A DNA stretch of 5,567 nucleotides from Planctomycetota bacterium (GTDB lineage Bacteria; Planctomycetota; Phycisphaerae; FEN-1346; JAACEH01). The translations under genes and the position numbers were made by a program. The stretch covers positions 1-5,567 of the forward strand of contig JAFGPY010000386.1 of NCBI GenBank assembly GCA_016935955.1, written 5' to 3'. Below, one piece after another: positions 4,524 to 5,567 of the stretch; position 1 is the stretch's first letter; the number at the start of each line of letters is the position of its first letter. The notes under the pieces were generated by a model. That model did no database searches, was not told where the DNA came from, and saw only the letters and a program-made list of their open reading frames with translations.

Positions 4524-5567
4524 TCAAGCATTCTTGCCGAATGGAACGTCATCGAGAGGATGCACCGATTCGGCGCCGTCGGCCATGTTTCGCACGCGTA
4601 CATGACCCTTCGGGCATTCCGCGTTCCCGAGCACAGCGGCGAACCTCGCGTTGCAGGAGGCAGCCGTTTTCAGGATCCGGTTGACACCGAGCGGGCTGAG
4701 ACTGACCTGGGCGCTGAGTCCCTGGCGGCGCGCCCTGGCGGCATAAGCCACCGCATCGGCCATCGCTTCGTCGCACACAGCAGCCACATAGTAATCGACC
4801 CGCGGCCCTTCGGTCGGCCAGAGTTGCAGGGCGTCCAGCAGCAGTCCCATGGTGACGTCCCCTGCCCCGAAACCACAAGCCGCCATGGGCTTGCCGCCCG
4901 AGGCGACAATCAGGTTGTCGTACCGTCCGCCGCCAAAGAGGCTGCGAAGCGAACTGCTGGTGTCGAACACTTCCCAGACCGGGCCGGTGTAGTAGGCCAG
5001 CCCGCGAACGATCCCGATGTCGAACCGCACCAAGTCCCCCGCACCGGCCGCATCGATGACGGCCATAATCGCTCGCAATTCGCCCACGGCTTCCTCGACC
5101 ACGGAGTCGGCGGCGAACTGCTCCGGCATCTGCTCCAAAGAGGTCATGGAGAACAGGGCGTCGAGTGCCTGACGCTGGTCGGCGGACAGGCGAAGATCGT
5201 CGAGCATCTTGTCGAGGACATCCGGAGGCACCTTGCCGCGCTTGTCAAGGGCCAGATAGACGCCGGGAATGACGTTGTCGGCAATGCCGAGCGCCTTGAG
5301 CATGGCGGCCAGAAGCTTGCGGTTCGACAGCCGCACCTGGACGTTCTCGGGCCTCAGGCCGAATTCGCGCAGGGCATCGATGGCCACGAGAATGCACTCG
5401 GCATCGGCGGCTGCACCTTCGGCGCCGAGGATGTCGCAGTTCCACTGAAAGAACTCGCGGAGGCGGCCTTTCTGGGCCCGCTCGTAGCGGCAGCATCGCG
5501 AGATGTTGAACCACTTGATCGGCTTGGGCAGTGCGGCCTGGCGGGCCACGACCATGCGGGCCAGCGA
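4524..5567 (-). CDS. hisS: Histidyl-tRNA synthetase, C-terminal part (5' end off the window)
   Basis: The frame stays open to the right edge, so 347 C-terminal residues are visible and about 85 N-terminal ones are missing by alignment of R27 here with E. coli R113. HisRS charges tRNA-His with histidine in the cytoplasm. Class II motif 2 is seen at KWFNISRCCRYERAQKGR (18-35) with REFFQ. The histidine-specific HisA motif is VRGLAYYTGPVWE (187-199), followed by FGGGRYDNL (211-219), and motif 3 is ACGFGAGDVTMGLLL (230-244). The anticodon-binding domain covers about 256-347 (VDYYVAAV... to the end). The HisA motif has A191 where E. coli has aspartate (RGLDYY); alanine there is, as far as I recall, found in other bacterial HisRS too. 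A methionine five codons from the edge is internal, since SLAR before it fits the family. The stop is TGA at 4524..4526. Confidence 0.97.
   Translation of the reverse strand, partial: SLARMVVARQAALPKPIKWFNISRCCRYERAQKGRLREFFQWNCDILGAEGAAADAECILVAIDALREFGLRPENVQVRLSNRKLLAAMLKALGIADNVIPGVYLALDKRGKVPPDVLDKMLDDLRLSADQRQALDALFSMTSLEQMPEQFAADSVVEEAVGELRAIMAVIDAAGAGDLVRFDIGIVRGLAYYTGPVWEVFDTSSSLRSLFGGGRYDNLIVASGGKPMAACGFGAGDVTMGLLLDALQLWPTEGPRVDYYVAAVCDEAMADAVAYAARARRQGLSAQVSLSPLGVNRILKTAASCNARFAAVLGNAECPKGHVRVRNMADGAESVHPLDDVPFGKNA

Noticed and set aside
1..5567. Mobile element, CRISPR array, toxin-antitoxin pair or phage remnant.
   Set aside because: No transposase or integrase motif, no terminal inverted repeats, no spaced direct repeats, and no recognisable toxin or antitoxin were seen. 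All genes are co-directional and of similar composition.

Overview
The window is GC-rich and every supported gene reads on the minus strand, so transcription runs from the right edge to the left edge. The gene content suggests a planctomycete-type bacterium, possibly Phycisphaerae. That placement is from memory of similar small proteins and of the HYEAAFE...LKSFDF family, not from a search, and the window contains no marker that settles it.

In transcription order: (1) the C-terminal 347 residues of histidyl-tRNA synthetase (hisS), cut by the right edge; (2) a 168-residue soluble protein whose FDF...LVDVKGR segment looks like a PD-(D/E)XK nuclease-type fold; (3) a 20-bp perfect palindrome and a good sigma70-type promoter that open a new transcription unit; (4) three small membrane or exported proteins of 68, 94 and 112 residues, each with a strong Shine-Dalgarno sequence, the last two being diverged paralogues; (5) a strong hairpin, then bioB (biotin synthase, radical SAM); (6) a KAS I/II (FabF-like) condensing enzyme with intact Cys-His-Lys-His catalytic residues, starting 22 bp after bioB. 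BioB and the condensing enzyme are probably co-transcribed. This suggests a dedicated condensing step in biotin precursor supply, although it could equally belong to another acyl pathway.

(7) The left 422 bp hold no credible protein gene. They look like the control region of a ribosomal RNA operon whose rRNA would lie beyond the left edge, also on the minus strand. Two tandem promoters share an identical 11-mer, GGTGTTGACAC, over their -35 boxes. The downstream one has TTGACA, 16 bp, an extended TG and TATGAT. It is followed by a boxB-like 9-bp hairpin and then TGTTCTTTGACAATTA, which closely matches the rrn antitermination boxA.

The most notable items are this rRNA-type leader, the bioB-linked condensing enzyme, the Arg-to-Lys change and extra cysteine in BioB, the paralogous small exported proteins, and the uncharacterised nuclease-fold candidate next to hisS. 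Nothing here is a clear-cut new defence or mobile system.
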